Shown here: in pieces, positions 48,761 to 59,119 of the stretch | Numbering within the stretch: position 1 is the stretch's first letter | Layout of the letters: the number at the start of each line of letters is the position of its first letter | Position numbers and translations under genes: made by a program | NCBI GenBank assembly: GCA_035560235.1 | Contig: DATMAG010000107.1 | Coordinates: 124,001-188,000, forward strand | Source: DASRDU01 sp035560235 | GTDB lineage: Bacteria > Acidobacteriota > Blastocatellia > RBC074 | Reading direction: 5' to 3' | DNA length: 64,000 bases | Notes under the pieces: generated by a model | Told to the model about the DNA's origin: nothing | Databases searched by the model: none | What the model saw: the letters and a program-made list of their open reading frames with translations, nothing else

Positions 48761-49987
48761 TTACCCGGCCTTCTCCAGCGGAAAGACAGCACGGCGATTG
48801 GCCACCATTTCGGCGGTGACGACAAATTCCTTGACCTTCTTCTGACTCGGCAGCAGATACATTGCTTCAAGCATCAGTTCTTCGAGAATCATCCGCAAGC
48901 CGCGCGCGCCAACCCGGCGTTCGCACGCCTGCCGCGCCACGGCGCGCAGGGCGTCATCAGTGAAGCGCAGCTTGATGCCGTCCCACTCAAACTGCTTCTG
49001 ATACTGCTTCATCAGCGCATTCTTCGGCTGGGTGAGAATATCAATCATCGCGTCTTCATCGAGTTCGTGCAGCGTGCCGACGACCGGCAGACGACCGACG
49101 AATTCCGGAATCAGGCCGAACTTGATCAGATCTTCCGGCTGCACCTGCATCAGCAGGTCTTCCTGCTTGGCTTTGGCAAGCGGGCGAATCTTGGCTGAAA
49201 AGCCGAGCGCCTTCTGGCGCTTCCGCCGCTGAATGACCTTCTCAAGCCCGACGAACGCGCCGCCGCAGATGAACAGAATATTGGTCGTGTCGACCGGAAA
49301 GAACTCCTGGTGCGGATGCTTGCGCCCGCCCTGTGGCGGAACATTTGCGACTGTGCCTTCGAGAATCTTGAGCAGCGCCTGCTGCACGCCTTCGCCCGAG
49401 ACATCGCGGGTAATCGAAGGGTTCTCATCCTTGCGGCAGATCTTGTCAATCTCGTCAATGTAGATGATGCCCTGCTGCGCGCGTTCGACGTCGCCGTTTG
49501 CGGCCTGCAGCAGCTTGAGAATGATGTTCTCAACATCCTCGCCGACATAACCGGCTTCAGTCAGGGTCGTCGCGTCCACAATCGTGAACGGCACCTTGAG
49601 CATGCGCGCGAGCGTCTGCGCGAGCAGCGTCTTGCCCGTGCCGGTCGGGCCGATCAGCAGGATGTTGGATTTCTGAATCTCGACATCCGTGCGCCGCTTC
49701 ATCATCTCGATGCGCTTGTAGTGCTGATAGACGGCGACGGCGAGTTTCTTTTTGGTGTCTTCCTGGCCGATAACGTATTCGTCGAGGAATTCCTTGATCT
49801 CGGTGGGCCGGGGGAGCGGAGGACGTGAGGCCGCAGACTCCTGCTGCACATCATCGCTGATGATTTCAATGCAGATGTCTATGCACTCGTTACAAATGTA
49901 AACGGTGGGGCCGGCGATGAGCTTTTTGACTTCGTTCTGGCTCTTTCCGCAGAAGCTGCAACGCAACGTGTCTTCGCCTCTTCTCAT
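48761..49987 (-). CDS. clpX: ClpX, ATPase subunit of the ClpXP protease
   Basis: ClpX unfolds substrates and feeds them to ClpP. The 408-residue protein has the N-terminal zinc-binding domain (Cys10, Cys13, Cys32, Cys35: CSFCGKSQ ... YICNECIDIC). The AAA+ domain follows, with Walker A GPTGTGKT (113-120), Walker B IIYIDEIDKI, pore-loop GYVGED, and the ClpP-binding loop as LGF (KRQKALGFSAK). All parts are normal. The clpP and clpX genes are here separated by a small gene that encodes only ClpX-type zinc fingers. Confidence 0.97.
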   Translation of the reverse strand: MRRGEDTLRCSFCGKSQNEVKKLIAGPTVYICNECIDICIEIISDDVQQESAASRPPLPRPTEIKEFLDEYVIGQEDTKKKLAVAVYQHYKRIEMMKRRTDVEIQKSNILLIGPTGTGKTLLAQTLARMLKVPFTIVDATTLTEAGYVGEDVENIILKLLQAANGDVERAQQGIIYIDEIDKICRKDENPSITRDVSGEGVQQALLKILEGTVANVPPQGGRKHPHQEFFPVDTTNILFICGGAFVGLEKVIQRRKRQKALGFSAKIRPLAKAKQEDLLMQVQPEDLIKFGLIPEFVGRLPVVGTLHELDEDAMIDILTQPKNALMKQYQKQFEWDGIKLRFTDDALRAVARQACERRVGARGLRMILEELMLEAMYLLPSQKKVKEFVVTAEMVANRRAVFPLEKAG

Positions 49988-50163
49988 CGCTCTGCTGTCT
50001 CCGCGTTAAGGTGTGAAGAAATAATGGGTAACCTGATCGGCATGCCTTCCCTATCCTGTGGTGAAACTTTCGGGCGCGGTGGCAATGATAAACAAGAGCT
50101 GTCATTGCACGCAAGCTGAGCTTAAGCCGCTTTCAGCAGACACTGGCGCGCGACTTTGCGGGG

Positions 50164-50571
50164 TTACATTCCAAACCCCGCTCCGGTCTTGATGGCTTCG
50201 CAGGCCCGGATGCACTTCTCGCAGATCTGCACCTCCTGGCTCGCGAGCAGCCTTTCCCCTTCCGCCTGCGGCGCGCCACAGAAGCTGCAGCAGCCGGATT
50301 TTGCATTCTCGCCGCGCAGCAGCCTCCGGTACCAGGGAACGCGGAGCATCGGCGGCTTCAGACCCAGGTCATGATAATCGGCCAGCAGCTGAACGCTCAC
50401 ATCAACACACTCATTGCAGATGTAGTGGTTGTCGCGTCCTTCAAAGAGTCTGGCGACCTCACCTTCGCCCAGTCCGCAAAAGGAGCAGCGCAGCAGCGTC
50501 AGTTGCGGCTGAAACCCGCTGCCTTCCTCCAGTCCGAACGAATATCCATTTGCAGAGTGACGGTTGTTCAT
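50164..50571 (-). CDS. Stand-alone tandem ClpX-type zinc-finger protein between clpP and clpX
   Basis: The 135-residue protein carries two copies of the ClpX zinc-binding domain and no ATPase. Copy 1 has Cys29, Cys32, Cys52, Cys55 (CSFCGLGEGEV...YICNECVDV). Copy 2 has Cys95, Cys98, Cys117, Cys120 (CSFCGAPQAEG...QICEKCIRA). Spacing between the pairs equals ClpX's. About 39 residues separate them, and the ends are short. In ClpX this domain dimerises and binds adaptors and substrates, so a free version could bind ClpX-adaptors, cap ClpX's own domain or deliver substrates. The gene lies between clpP and clpX on the same strand, which supports a link to ClpXP. I used the ATG at 50571; an upstream TTG is less likely. 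Confidence 0.8.
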   Translation of the reverse strand: MNNRHSANGYSFGLEEGSGFQPQLTLLRCSFCGLGEGEVARLFEGRDNHYICNECVDVSVQLLADYHDLGLKPPMLRVPWYRRLLRGENAKSGCCSFCGAPQAEGERLLASQEVQICEKCIRACEAIKTGAGFGM

Positions 50572-50592
50572 AAGCCTGATGAGATGCAATTG

Positions 50593-50627
50593 GCGAGCAG
50601 GCTGTCAGCGAACTTCGGCCTGCTCAC
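50593..50627. repeat. Short palindrome with GAGCAGGC core between clpP and the zinc-finger gene
   Basis: GAGCAGGC (50595-50602) pairs with GCCTGCTC (50618-50625). The left part matches the arm core of the truB palindrome, so it may be a fragment of the same element family. Confidence 0.45.
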
Positions 50628-50648
50628 CGTTATCCCTGTTTCGCCGGC

Positions 50649-51251
50649 TTACTCGCGGTGCTTGATCACCATATCAACGATTCCGTACTCCCTGGCCTGG
50701 TCTGCGCTCATGATAAAGTCACGCTCCACGTCCCGCTCGATCTGTTCGACCGACTGCCCGGTGTGGGAAGCGAGAATGTCATTGAGCCGCGCCCGCATGC
50801 GCAGGATCTCTTCAGCAGCGATCTTGATGTCGGTCGCCTGTCCGCCGATGCCTCCGGCAGAGGGCTGATGAATCAGGATGCGCGAGTTCGGCAGCGCATA
50901 ACGTTTGCCCTTCGCTCCGGCGGCGAGCAGCACAGCAGCCATCGAAGCGCACTGCCCGATGCAGAGCGTTGAGATCGGCGCGCGGACAAACTGCATGGTG
51001 TCGTAAATCGCCATGCCGGCGGTGACTGAACCGCCCGGCGAATTGATGTAGAGCTGAATTTCCTTGTCCGGATCTTCCGATTCGAGAAACAACAGCTGCG
51101 CCACCACCAGGTTCGCCACCGTGTCGTCAATCGGCGTTCCGATAAAGATGATGTTCTCCTTCAGAAGTCGCGAATAGATGTCGAACGCGCGTTCGCCGCG
51201 AGCCGTCTGTTCGACGACCATCGGCACCAGATGAGCATACGGATTTGCCAT
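50649..51251 (-). CDS. clpP: ClpP protease subunit
   Basis: ClpP forms the barrel-shaped serine protease that works with ClpX. The 200-residue protein has the catalytic triad Ser103 (GQCASMAAV), His128 (RILIHQPSAG) and Asp178 (DVERDFIMSA), and the oxyanion segment SPGGSVTAGMAIYD. It lies downstream of tig and upstream of the zinc-finger gene and clpX, all on the minus strand. Confidence 0.98.
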   Translation of the reverse strand: MANPYAHLVPMVVEQTARGERAFDIYSRLLKENIIFIGTPIDDTVANLVVAQLLFLESEDPDKEIQLYINSPGGSVTAGMAIYDTMQFVRAPISTLCIGQCASMAAVLLAAGAKGKRYALPNSRILIHQPSAGGIGGQATDIKIAAEEILRMRARLNDILASHTGQSVEQIERDVERDFIMSADQAREYGIVDMVIKHRE

Positions 51252-51409
51252 ACTAACTTTACCTCAGTAATCCCGGGACTCGTTTTATCAAAGGAGCAGC
51301 CCGAAAACGCAATTGTTCAGCACTGAGCCACCCGCCTCCGGTTGATTCTCGCTTGTTGTTTGCTGGTTGTCTGACAGGCGCTGGCAGCGTGGGCCGGTCA
51401 CAATCAGGA

Positions 51410-52792
51410 TTATTCAGCCGGCTGGTTGTCGGATGGTGAAGGGGCTTCGCCTGAAGCCTGATTCGCTTCCTGATTATCAGTGAGCTCTTCGACGGTCACT
51501 TCAGCGCTGCTGACCACTACATCAAGCGCCTTCTTGTAAAGCAACCGGTTTTCGATACTAGCCAGCCCCCCATCCTTTGTCAAGGTAGCCTTCAGTTCGT
51601 CCGGTGACTGCCGCATGGCTGAGGCCATCCGCGCAATTTCGGCGTCAATTTCATCGCTGCTGACGCTGAGATTTTCGGCTTCAGCAATGCGCCCGATCAC
51701 GAGCGCGCCACGCACATCGCGCACCGCTCGTTCACGATCCAGCTTCGCCCGCTCCTCCCAGTTGATGCTTCTGATCTGTTCGACCGGCACCCGGTTGTTG
51801 AGCAGCATGGAGAAAAACTGCCGCGACAGTTCCGCCGCCTGCCGCTCGACGAGCGTTTCAGGCACGGCAAAATCGTGCGCGTTCGTCAGCTGCTCCATCA
51901 GTTCGTCGCGCACCTGCTGATCGGCGCTGAAGTCGGCCTGCTTCTGCATGTTTTCGCGAATCGTCTCTCGCAGTTCCGCGAGCGTCTGCTTGTCGCTGAC
52001 CTCCTGCGCAAAGTCGTCATCGAGTTCCGGCAGTTCCTTCCTTCGCACTGCCATCACCGTCGCCGTGAAATCCACTGTCTTGCCGGCCAGCCCTTTGGCG
52101 TTGAAATCCTCGGGATAGGTGACGCGGAATTCCCGCACGTCGCCTTCCTTCACGCCGCGCAGGTTTTCATCGAACTCCGGCTGCACGCCCTCCGAGCCAA
52201 GTTCGATCTGAATGTCGTCGGCCTTCAGGTCTTCCTTTTCGTGTTCCTCCCGCGGGTCAACGTATTTGCCGGCCAGGTTGACCGAGACGAAATCGCCCTG
52301 TTCTGACGGACGGTCTTCGACCGGGACGAGCTGCGCCGCACTGTCACGCAGATCCTCAATCGCGCGCTCGACATCTTCATCCGTTACCCGGCGCACGCGC
52401 TTTGTCACCTTCAGCCCCTGATAAGGCTTCAGTTCGAATTCCGGCACAATTTCGACGCTGGCTTTGAATTTCAGCGGTTCGCCTTCCTTCACTGACAAGT
52501 CGCTGATCTGCGGCTCACCGATTACGCGCAGTTTGTGATCTCCGACGGCGTGCTGCAGCGCGTGCGGCACAATCTCGCCAATCACGGTTTCACGCGCATC
52601 CTTTGCAAAGCGCTGTTTGATGACGCTGCGCGGAGTCCTGCCGTGACGAAAACCAGGCACGGCGGCGTAGCGCATAAAGGCATCATAGGTCTTGTCGAAT
52701 TCCTTCTGTACCTCTTCGGCGGCGACTTCGATGGTCAGATCTCTTTTCGTCTCAGCCGTGCTGGACACGGCCACTTCCATTTTCAGGCTCAA
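51410..52792 (-). CDS. tig: Trigger factor, ribosome-bound chaperone and PPIase
   Basis: Trigger factor meets new chains at the ribosome exit. The 460-residue protein has the ribosome-binding signature GFRHGRTPRS (family GFRxGKxP) in the N-terminal domain, an FKBP-like PPIase domain with GDFVSVNLAGKY, and the C-terminal arms. A Gln/Glu/Pro-rich tail ends it. A TTG at 52792 is chosen as start because AAGGAAGG lies 6 nt upstream; an in-frame ATG 12 nt later has a weak site. tig heads the tig-clpP-clpX-lon order found in many bacteria. Confidence 0.96.
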   Translation of the reverse strand: MSLKMEVAVSSTAETKRDLTIEVAAEEVQKEFDKTYDAFMRYAAVPGFRHGRTPRSVIKQRFAKDARETVIGEIVPHALQHAVGDHKLRVIGEPQISDLSVKEGEPLKFKASVEIVPEFELKPYQGLKVTKRVRRVTDEDVERAIEDLRDSAAQLVPVEDRPSEQGDFVSVNLAGKYVDPREEHEKEDLKADDIQIELGSEGVQPEFDENLRGVKEGDVREFRVTYPEDFNAKGLAGKTVDFTATVMAVRRKELPELDDDFAQEVSDKQTLAELRETIRENMQKQADFSADQQVRDELMEQLTNAHDFAVPETLVERQAAELSRQFFSMLLNNRVPVEQIRSINWEERAKLDRERAVRDVRGALVIGRIAEAENLSVSSDEIDAEIARMASAMRQSPDELKATLTKDGGLASIENRLLYKKALDVVVSSAEVTVEELTDNQEANQASGEAPSPSDNQPAE

Positions 52793-53244
52793 GGTATACC
52801 TTCCTTACAGCAGTTGATGATTTTCAAAATGAGTTGAATGCCTGATCACAACCGCAAACATCCGGTCAGACAGCCTCGAAAAGATCGTTCGCAGCGTCAT
52901 TCAAAAGCAGCGCGGCGAGCAGGCAGGATGAAGCAATGACTGCGCTGATGCGAAAGGAGGGACTCGAACCCTCACGCCTTGCGGCACGGGCTTCTAAGAC
53001 CCGCGTGTCTACCAGTTTCACCACTTTCGCACAGTCAGGTTAAGCGGGAAGCCTAACAAATTTCAGGCAGTGCCGCAATGTGCCATTCAGTTGTCGCTGA
53101 GGCGATGATTCAGACGCAGCCGCATTTTTACGGCCTGTCGTGTGCGCTGTCACAGCGCAGGGTTTTGCTATTCACTGTTGGCGGCTTTTCAGCTATAACT
53201 CAGTTGCCGCCCTGACAAATTCATCAGCAGGAGAAATGACTGTT
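52793..53244. other. Intergenic region holding tRNA-Leu
   Basis: Apart from the tRNA at 52949-53030 no gene is visible. A GGCGAGCAGGCAG core, similar to the truB palindrome arms, lies near 52915. Confidence 0.5.
52949..53030 (-). tRNA. tRNA-Leu (anticodon TAG)
   Basis: On the minus strand the acceptor stem GCGAAAG pairs with CTTTCGC, with discriminator A. The anticodon loop CTTAGAA gives TAG (reads CUA/CUN Leu). There is a long class II variable arm (GCCGCAAGGCG) and a T-arm AGGG-TTCGAGT-CCCT. CCA is not encoded. Confidence 0.95.
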
Positions 53245-53694
53245 ATGAGCTTACTCGACAAAATCAATCAGGAGATTGCCGCGGCCATGAAGGCGAAGGA
53301 TGCCGAGCGGCTGTCAGCACTGCGGATGGTCAAGACTGCGCTCAAGAATCGGGAGATTGAAAAGATGTCTCCGCTCGATGAGGCCGAGAGCAGCCGCGTG
53401 CTCCAGTCGCTCGTCAAGCAGCGGCGCGACAGCATCGAGCAGTACGAAAAGGCAGGCCGCGCGGAACTCGCCGCAAAAGAAGCCGCTGAAATCAAAGTCA
53501 TCGAAGAGTACCTGCCCGCCGCCGTGGATGAAGCCACCATGGCGCGCGTGGTCGAAGAAACGCTCGCTGAAATCGGCGCGACTTCGGCAAAGGATATGGG
53601 CCGCGCGATGAAAGCCGTGATGGCAAAGTTCGCCGGACAGCCGGTGGATGGCAAGGTCATCAACGGCCTGGTCAGGGCAAAACTCGGAGCGTGA
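53245..53694 (+). CDS. GatB/YqeY domain protein
   Basis: The 149-residue helical protein starts MSLLDKINQEIAAAMKAKDAERLSALRMVKTALKN and has the YqeY hallmarks (ESFAKQRR-like SLVKQRRDSIEQYEKAGR, EIKVIEEYLPA, and a DGKVINGLVRAKL end). The domain equals the tRNA-contacting tail of GatB. Its separate role is not settled, but tRNA binding is likely. I chose the ATG at 53245 because the GGAG at 53230-53233 is 11 nt away; an ATG at 53236 is too close. Confidence 0.92.
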   Translation: MSLLDKINQEIAAAMKAKDAERLSALRMVKTALKNREIEKMSPLDEAESSRVLQSLVKQRRDSIEQYEKAGRAELAAKEAAEIKVIEEYLPAAVDEATMARVVEETLAEIGATSAKDMGRAMKAVMAKFAGQPVDGKVINGLVRAKLGA

Positions 53695-53844
53695 GAAGGC
53701 TGCCCGTTTCTTGCGGAACACCAGAGCGCCTGAGGTCGTAAGTCCGGGTGCCTGCACACAGACTGAGGACGCCAGCGGTCATTCAGTGCAGGCTTTCATC
53801 ATTGTGGAAGGAAATTCTGGAAAACAGTGCCGGAGGTGTGAATC

Positions 53845-54027
53845 ATGTTTCAGATTCTGGGTCTGGTCGCATCCATTCTCGACATCTTTGCGATCTTTGA
53901 TGTGATGAATTCAAAGCGCGACTGGGCAACCAAAGCCGTGCTGATCGCGCTGATTCTGCTGATGCCCTTCATCGGCGCCGGGCTTTACCTGTTTGCCTTT
54001 CGCGACAAGGGATACAACAGCATCTGA
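53845..54027 (+). CDS. Small two-helix membrane protein (PLD N-terminal-like)
   Basis: The 60-residue protein has two transmembrane helices (QILGLVASILDIFAIFDVM and AVLIALILLMPFIGAGLYLFAF) joined by NSKRDWATK. The loop-helix pattern and its end F-R-D-K-G resemble the PLD_N small membrane module found before phospholipase-D proteins. It stands alone here. GGAGG lies at a good distance from the ATG. Confidence 0.8.
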   Translation: MFQILGLVASILDIFAIFDVMNSKRDWATKAVLIALILLMPFIGAGLYLFAFRDKGYNSI

Positions 54028-54054
54028 GCCATCACTGATTTTCCTCAGCCTGTT

Positions 54055-54441
54055 TCAGTTCGCCTGATCAATCACCAGACCCTGCCGCTGCGCGCCCGCA
54101 CTTCTGGCGATATCAATGATCCGAACGACAGCCTGATAACTCAGCGACGGCGCGCCGCTGATAAAGACATTGCGGTCTTCGGTCGGGCGCTCATTCATCA
54201 GCCTTGCCAGCTCCACAGCCAGCTCATCTGATTTCATCTCGCGGCTGTTGAGCCGCACTGCGCCGTCGGCATCAATTTTCACGACCACTGACGGCAGCGG
54301 CTGTTCGTGGCCGGAACTCTTTTGCGGAAGCTGCGCCTGAAAACGCGATGGCTTCAGTGGCGAGATCACCATAAAAATAATCAGCAGCACCAGCAGCACA
54401 TCAATCAATGGCGTGACGTTGATGACGGGATCAGTTCTCAT
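54055..54441 (-). CDS. ExbD/TolR-family biopolymer transport protein
   Basis: The 128-residue protein has one transmembrane helix near the N-terminus (PLIDVLLVLLIIFMVISP) with the functional Asp14, and a periplasmic domain (SVVVKIDADGAVRLNSREMKSDELAVEL ... IDIARSAGAQRQGLVID). ExbD carries proton-motive force with ExbB to TonB or Tol. No exbB or tonB is adjacent; the partner must be elsewhere. The gene is a lone minus-strand unit. Confidence 0.92.
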   Translation of the reverse strand: MRTDPVINVTPLIDVLLVLLIIFMVISPLKPSRFQAQLPQKSSGHEQPLPSVVVKIDADGAVRLNSREMKSDELAVELARLMNERPTEDRNVFISGAPSLSYQAVVRIIDIARSAGAQRQGLVIDQAN

Positions 54442-54558
54442 CGCTTCCCTTCCTGACAGATAAAATTCAAAAGGCAGTAGCCGGAAGTGATACCGGTTGC
54501 CGCCTTCAGACTCCGCCGGAAAGATAAAGTTCCCGCCAGCGCCAGCAAAGTTTACCGC

Positions 54559-55386
54559 TCAATCGTTCTTCACATTCGGTGTTTCAGCCATCACCGCTGC
54601 GGCCACCCTCAGCACCTCGGCGTGCAGCGGGCCACTGGTGGCGACGACGCCGTACAGGTTGCGCGTCTGCGGCGTGTTGTATTTCAACTGCTCGCCTCTC
54701 GTGTCGGTCATCACGCCTCCGGCTTCGCGCAGGATGGCTTCAGGCGCGCAGGTATCCCAGTGATTCGTCTTTGAACCGAGATGCAGATAAAGATGCGCGC
54801 GCCCTTCGGCAATCAGCCCGACCTTCAGGCCCACGCTGCCTGAACGAATGTGATTTCTGATGCCCAGGCGCTCATTGATCAGATCAACCCTGGGCGAATG
54901 ATGGGAACGGCTCATCGCTGCTGCCATCTGCGCCGGATCGCTGACAGTCGAAACGTGCAACCGCTTCGTCGTCCACTTTTCTTCAAGAAACGCGCCGCAG
55001 CCCGGAGCCGCATAAAACAACCGGTCACCCACCGGGCGGTAAACCACGCCCAGGTGCGCTTCGCCGTCAACTGCCAGACCGATCATCACGGCAAATTCGC
55101 CCAGACGTTCAATGAACTGTTTGGTACCATCCATCGGGTCAATCATCCACACCCGCGATTTGCCAAGCCGCGTCTGATCGTCTGCTGCTTCTTCCGAAAG
55201 AATGCCGTCATCAGGAAAGTGCTTCTGCAACTCCGCCACAATGTATTCGCTCGCCGCGTGGTCAGCCGCCGTCACCGGATCGTCGTATCCCTTCCACTGT
55301 ACATCGTGATCGCCCGCATAAAATTCCAGCAGAATGCGCCCGGCTTCGCGGGCGATGCCTTTGACTATCTCCAGTTCCTTTTCCAT
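54559..55386 (-). CDS. 3'(2'),5'-bisphosphate nucleotidase / inositol-monophosphatase-like (CysQ-like)
   Basis: This metal-dependent phosphatase of 275 residues has the family motifs: DDGILSEEAAD (metal-binding Glu), the signature MIDPMDGTKQFIERLGEFAVMIGL, and NHWDTCAPEAILREAGGVMTD. CysQ removes the 3'-phosphate of PAP from sulfate assimilation; close relatives act on inositol phosphates. The DPMDGTKQF form favours CysQ. Mg2+-dependent activity is expected. Confidence 0.88.
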   Translation of the reverse strand: MEKELEIVKGIAREAGRILLEFYAGDHDVQWKGYDDPVTAADHAASEYIVAELQKHFPDDGILSEEAADDQTRLGKSRVWMIDPMDGTKQFIERLGEFAVMIGLAVDGEAHLGVVYRPVGDRLFYAAPGCGAFLEEKWTTKRLHVSTVSDPAQMAAAMSRSHHSPRVDLINERLGIRNHIRSGSVGLKVGLIAEGRAHLYLHLGSKTNHWDTCAPEAILREAGGVMTDTRGEQLKYNTPQTRNLYGVVATSGPLHAEVLRVAAAVMAETPNVKND

Positions 55387-55500
55387 TCAATGCCTCAACT
55401 GACAACCTGTATTTTTGGTGTTAAGCTCGTAAACAGGTACTCTAACAGGCAGCATTCAATTTAGCGAGGCTGGCCCCGGCCTTGCGCGGAGGTCGCAGCA

Positions 55501-56622
55501 ATGAACGCAACTCAGGCCGCAACAGCCGCAGGCACTGCCCGCTATCGTGATCGTTTGCGCGGCAGCGCTGATGAACATCACTTTCGCCAGTCGCAGGGAT
55601 TGTGGATGTCATCCATCGGCCTCGGCTCTTATCTCGGTGATCCTGACGAACGCACCGACGCGGCCTATCGCGCCGCCGTCAGACGCGCCGCTGAACTCGG
55701 CTGCAACGTCTTCGACACCGCGGCCAACTACCGCTTTCAGCGCAGCGAACGCAGCTTCGGTGACGCGCTCAATGAAATGTTTGCTGACCAGACGCTCGCG
55801 CGTGATGAAGTGATCGTGACCACCAAGGGCGGCTACATTCCCTTTGACACTCACCCGCCGCGCAGCCGTCAGGATTTCATCCGCTACCTCGAAGAAACCT
55901 TCGTCAAACCCGGCATCTGCCGCATGGAGGATTTCGTGCAGGGCAGCCATTGCATGACGCCGCGTTACCTTGAGCATCAGCTTGAACAGAGCCTGCGTAA
56001 TCTCAGGCTCAGCAGTGTTGATGTTTATTACCTGCACAATCCCGAATCGCAGTTTGCCGAAGTCGCCCGCGATGAGTTTTACACGCGCCTGGGTGCTGCC
56101 TTTGAATACCTTGAATCAGCCGTCGCCATCGGAAAGATTTCGTTTTACGGCACAGCCACCTGGAACGGATACCGCGTGGCTGAAACGAGCGCCGAACACC
56201 TCTCGCTTGAACGCGTCATCAATACAGCCCGCGAAGTGGCTGGCGATGATCATCATTTCAGAGTCGTGCAACTGCCCTTCAACCTGGCGATGCTCGAAGC
56301 GCTCAACAGCCCGAATCAGACGATCAGCGGACAGCGCCTGACCTTTCTCGACGCCGCCGCTCAGTTCGGCCTGACCGTGATGTGCAGCGCCTCAATCCTG
56401 CAATCGCGCCTGGCCGCAAATCTGCCGCCAGTGCTGAGCCAGGTCTTCAGCGGCCTGCGCACCGACGCACAGCGCGCCATTCAGTTCACGCGCTCAACGC
56501 CGGGCGTCACAACCGCGCTTGTTGGCATGAGCAACATCGCCCACGTCGCAGAGAACCTTGAACTCGCCCGAATCGCTCCGGCGTCAGTTGAAGAATACCT
56601 GCGGCTTTTCGAGCAGAGTTGA
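55501..56622 (+). CDS. Aldo/keto reductase
   Basis: The 373-residue enzyme has the aldo/keto reductase fold: Asp in NVFDTAANYRFQRSER (the second Tyr-type position is in the same motif), Lys in IVTTKGGYIP, and a His in DVYYLHNPE. It is longer than the gene at 12000 and differs in sequence, e.g. QGSHCMTPRYLEHQLEQSLRNLRLSSVDVYYLHNP. It resembles a group annotated generally as aldo/keto reductase with unknown substrate. GGAGG lies upstream of the ATG. It ends in a 29-bp perfect inverted repeat before pckA. Confidence 0.9.
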   Translation: MNATQAATAAGTARYRDRLRGSADEHHFRQSQGLWMSSIGLGSYLGDPDERTDAAYRAAVRRAAELGCNVFDTAANYRFQRSERSFGDALNEMFADQTLARDEVIVTTKGGYIPFDTHPPRSRQDFIRYLEETFVKPGICRMEDFVQGSHCMTPRYLEHQLEQSLRNLRLSSVDVYYLHNPESQFAEVARDEFYTRLGAAFEYLESAVAIGKISFYGTATWNGYRVAETSAEHLSLERVINTAREVAGDDHHFRVVQLPFNLAMLEALNSPNQTISGQRLTFLDAAAQFGLTVMCSASILQSRLAANLPPVLSQVFSGLRTDAQRAIQFTRSTPGVTTALVGMSNIAHVAENLELARIAPASVEEYLRLFEQS

Positions 56623-56633
56623 AGCCACACAAC

Positions 56634-56711
56634 CGCAAAGACACAAGGAGCGCAAAGCGAAGAATGAGCAGATGCGCTGTCTCTTCGCTTTGCGCTCCTT
56701 GTGTCTTTGCG
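56634..56711. terminator. 29-bp perfect palindrome between convergent genes
   Basis: Arms 56634-56662 and 56683-56711 are perfect reverse complements with a 20-nt loop. It lies between the aldo/keto reductase and pckA stop codons. The arm contains GCAAAGACACAAGGAGCGC, close to the sequence at 22009-22026. Confidence 0.75.
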
Positions 56712-56725
56712 ATTTACCAGACCTG

Positions 56726-58336
<1,611 letters not shown>

Positions 58337-58576
58337 AACTTTGCTCCTGGATGCCGGTGGTTAGTTGCGACGCGCCGATGAATTGCATGATAGGCCATAT
58401 TTATAGCGCCATAAGCCGATACAATAACGAAAAAGCCATGGCTTGTCGAGCATACGAACAGCAGCGTCAGAAGGCTTGCAGAAGCCGCATCCGCAGCGTC
58501 CGGCAGCTTGACTTTGCCTCGGCAGCAGTCGAAAGTGAGTCCATCTGTGCAAAAAATCCCTTCAGCGAGGTATCTC

Positions 58577-58981
58577 ATGAAAAGCTTCTTCTTTATCACT
58601 GCCCTGCTCATCTGCCTGCTCTCTGCGCTCACGGCTCCGGCTCAGGAACGGAAGGACGAAAATCACAAATTCAATATCGAAGAGATCAACAGATTCCACG
58701 AACTGCTGCATCCAGTCTGGCACGAACAGTACCCGAAAAAGGAGTGGACCAGGATTCGCAGCCAGGCCGGTGAATTCGTCAGCCGCAAGGACGCCATTAT
58801 GAAAGTCCGGCTCCGCACCAAAGCCGACAACCGCGCTGCCGTTGAAGAACGCCGTCAGGCATTTGGCGCAGCCGTTGATGCCTTCGCCAGAGCGGCAAAA
58901 TCAGGCAGCGATGATGAACTCAGCCGCGCTCTTGCTGAAATGCACGACCGCTTCGAGCAGTTCACTGAATCACTGAAATGA
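58577..58981 (+). CDS. Small exported helical protein of unknown function
   Basis: The 134-residue precursor has a signal peptide (MKSFFFITALLICLLSALTAPA). The mature part of about 112 residues is charged and helical (INRFHELLHPVWHEQYPKKEW ... RQAFGAAVDAFARAAKSGSDDELSRALAEMHDRFEQFTESL). It may be a four-helix bundle, perhaps of the cytochrome c'/b562 type, but it lacks CxxCH and I see no proven metal site. The ATG at 58577 has GAGG seven nt upstream; an earlier in-frame start lacks the signal logic. It diverges from pckA. Confidence 0.75.
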   Translation: MKSFFFITALLICLLSALTAPAQERKDENHKFNIEEINRFHELLHPVWHEQYPKKEWTRIRSQAGEFVSRKDAIMKVRLRTKADNRAAVEERRQAFGAAVDAFARAAKSGSDDELSRALAEMHDRFEQFTESLK

Positions 58982-59011
58982 ACAACCACCATTTCAGTTT
59001 CCAATGACAAC

Positions 59012-59115
59012 CTGATGCCTGAATCCTGACGGCTGATTCCTGCCGAAAGTAAAACTGATCCTGAAAAGGAACTTTCAGTTTTGAAAGGAATCAGGCGTCA
59101 GGATTCAGGCATCAG
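59012..59115. repeat. 104-nt long hairpin between convergent genes
   Basis: 30-nt arms at 59012-59041 and 59086-59115 differ at one base. Inside them AAAACTGA (around 59051-59058) can pair with TCAGTTTT (59075-59082), extending the stem. It is likely a bidirectional terminator or a mobile palindrome. Confidence 0.7.
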
Positions 59116-59119
59116 TTAT

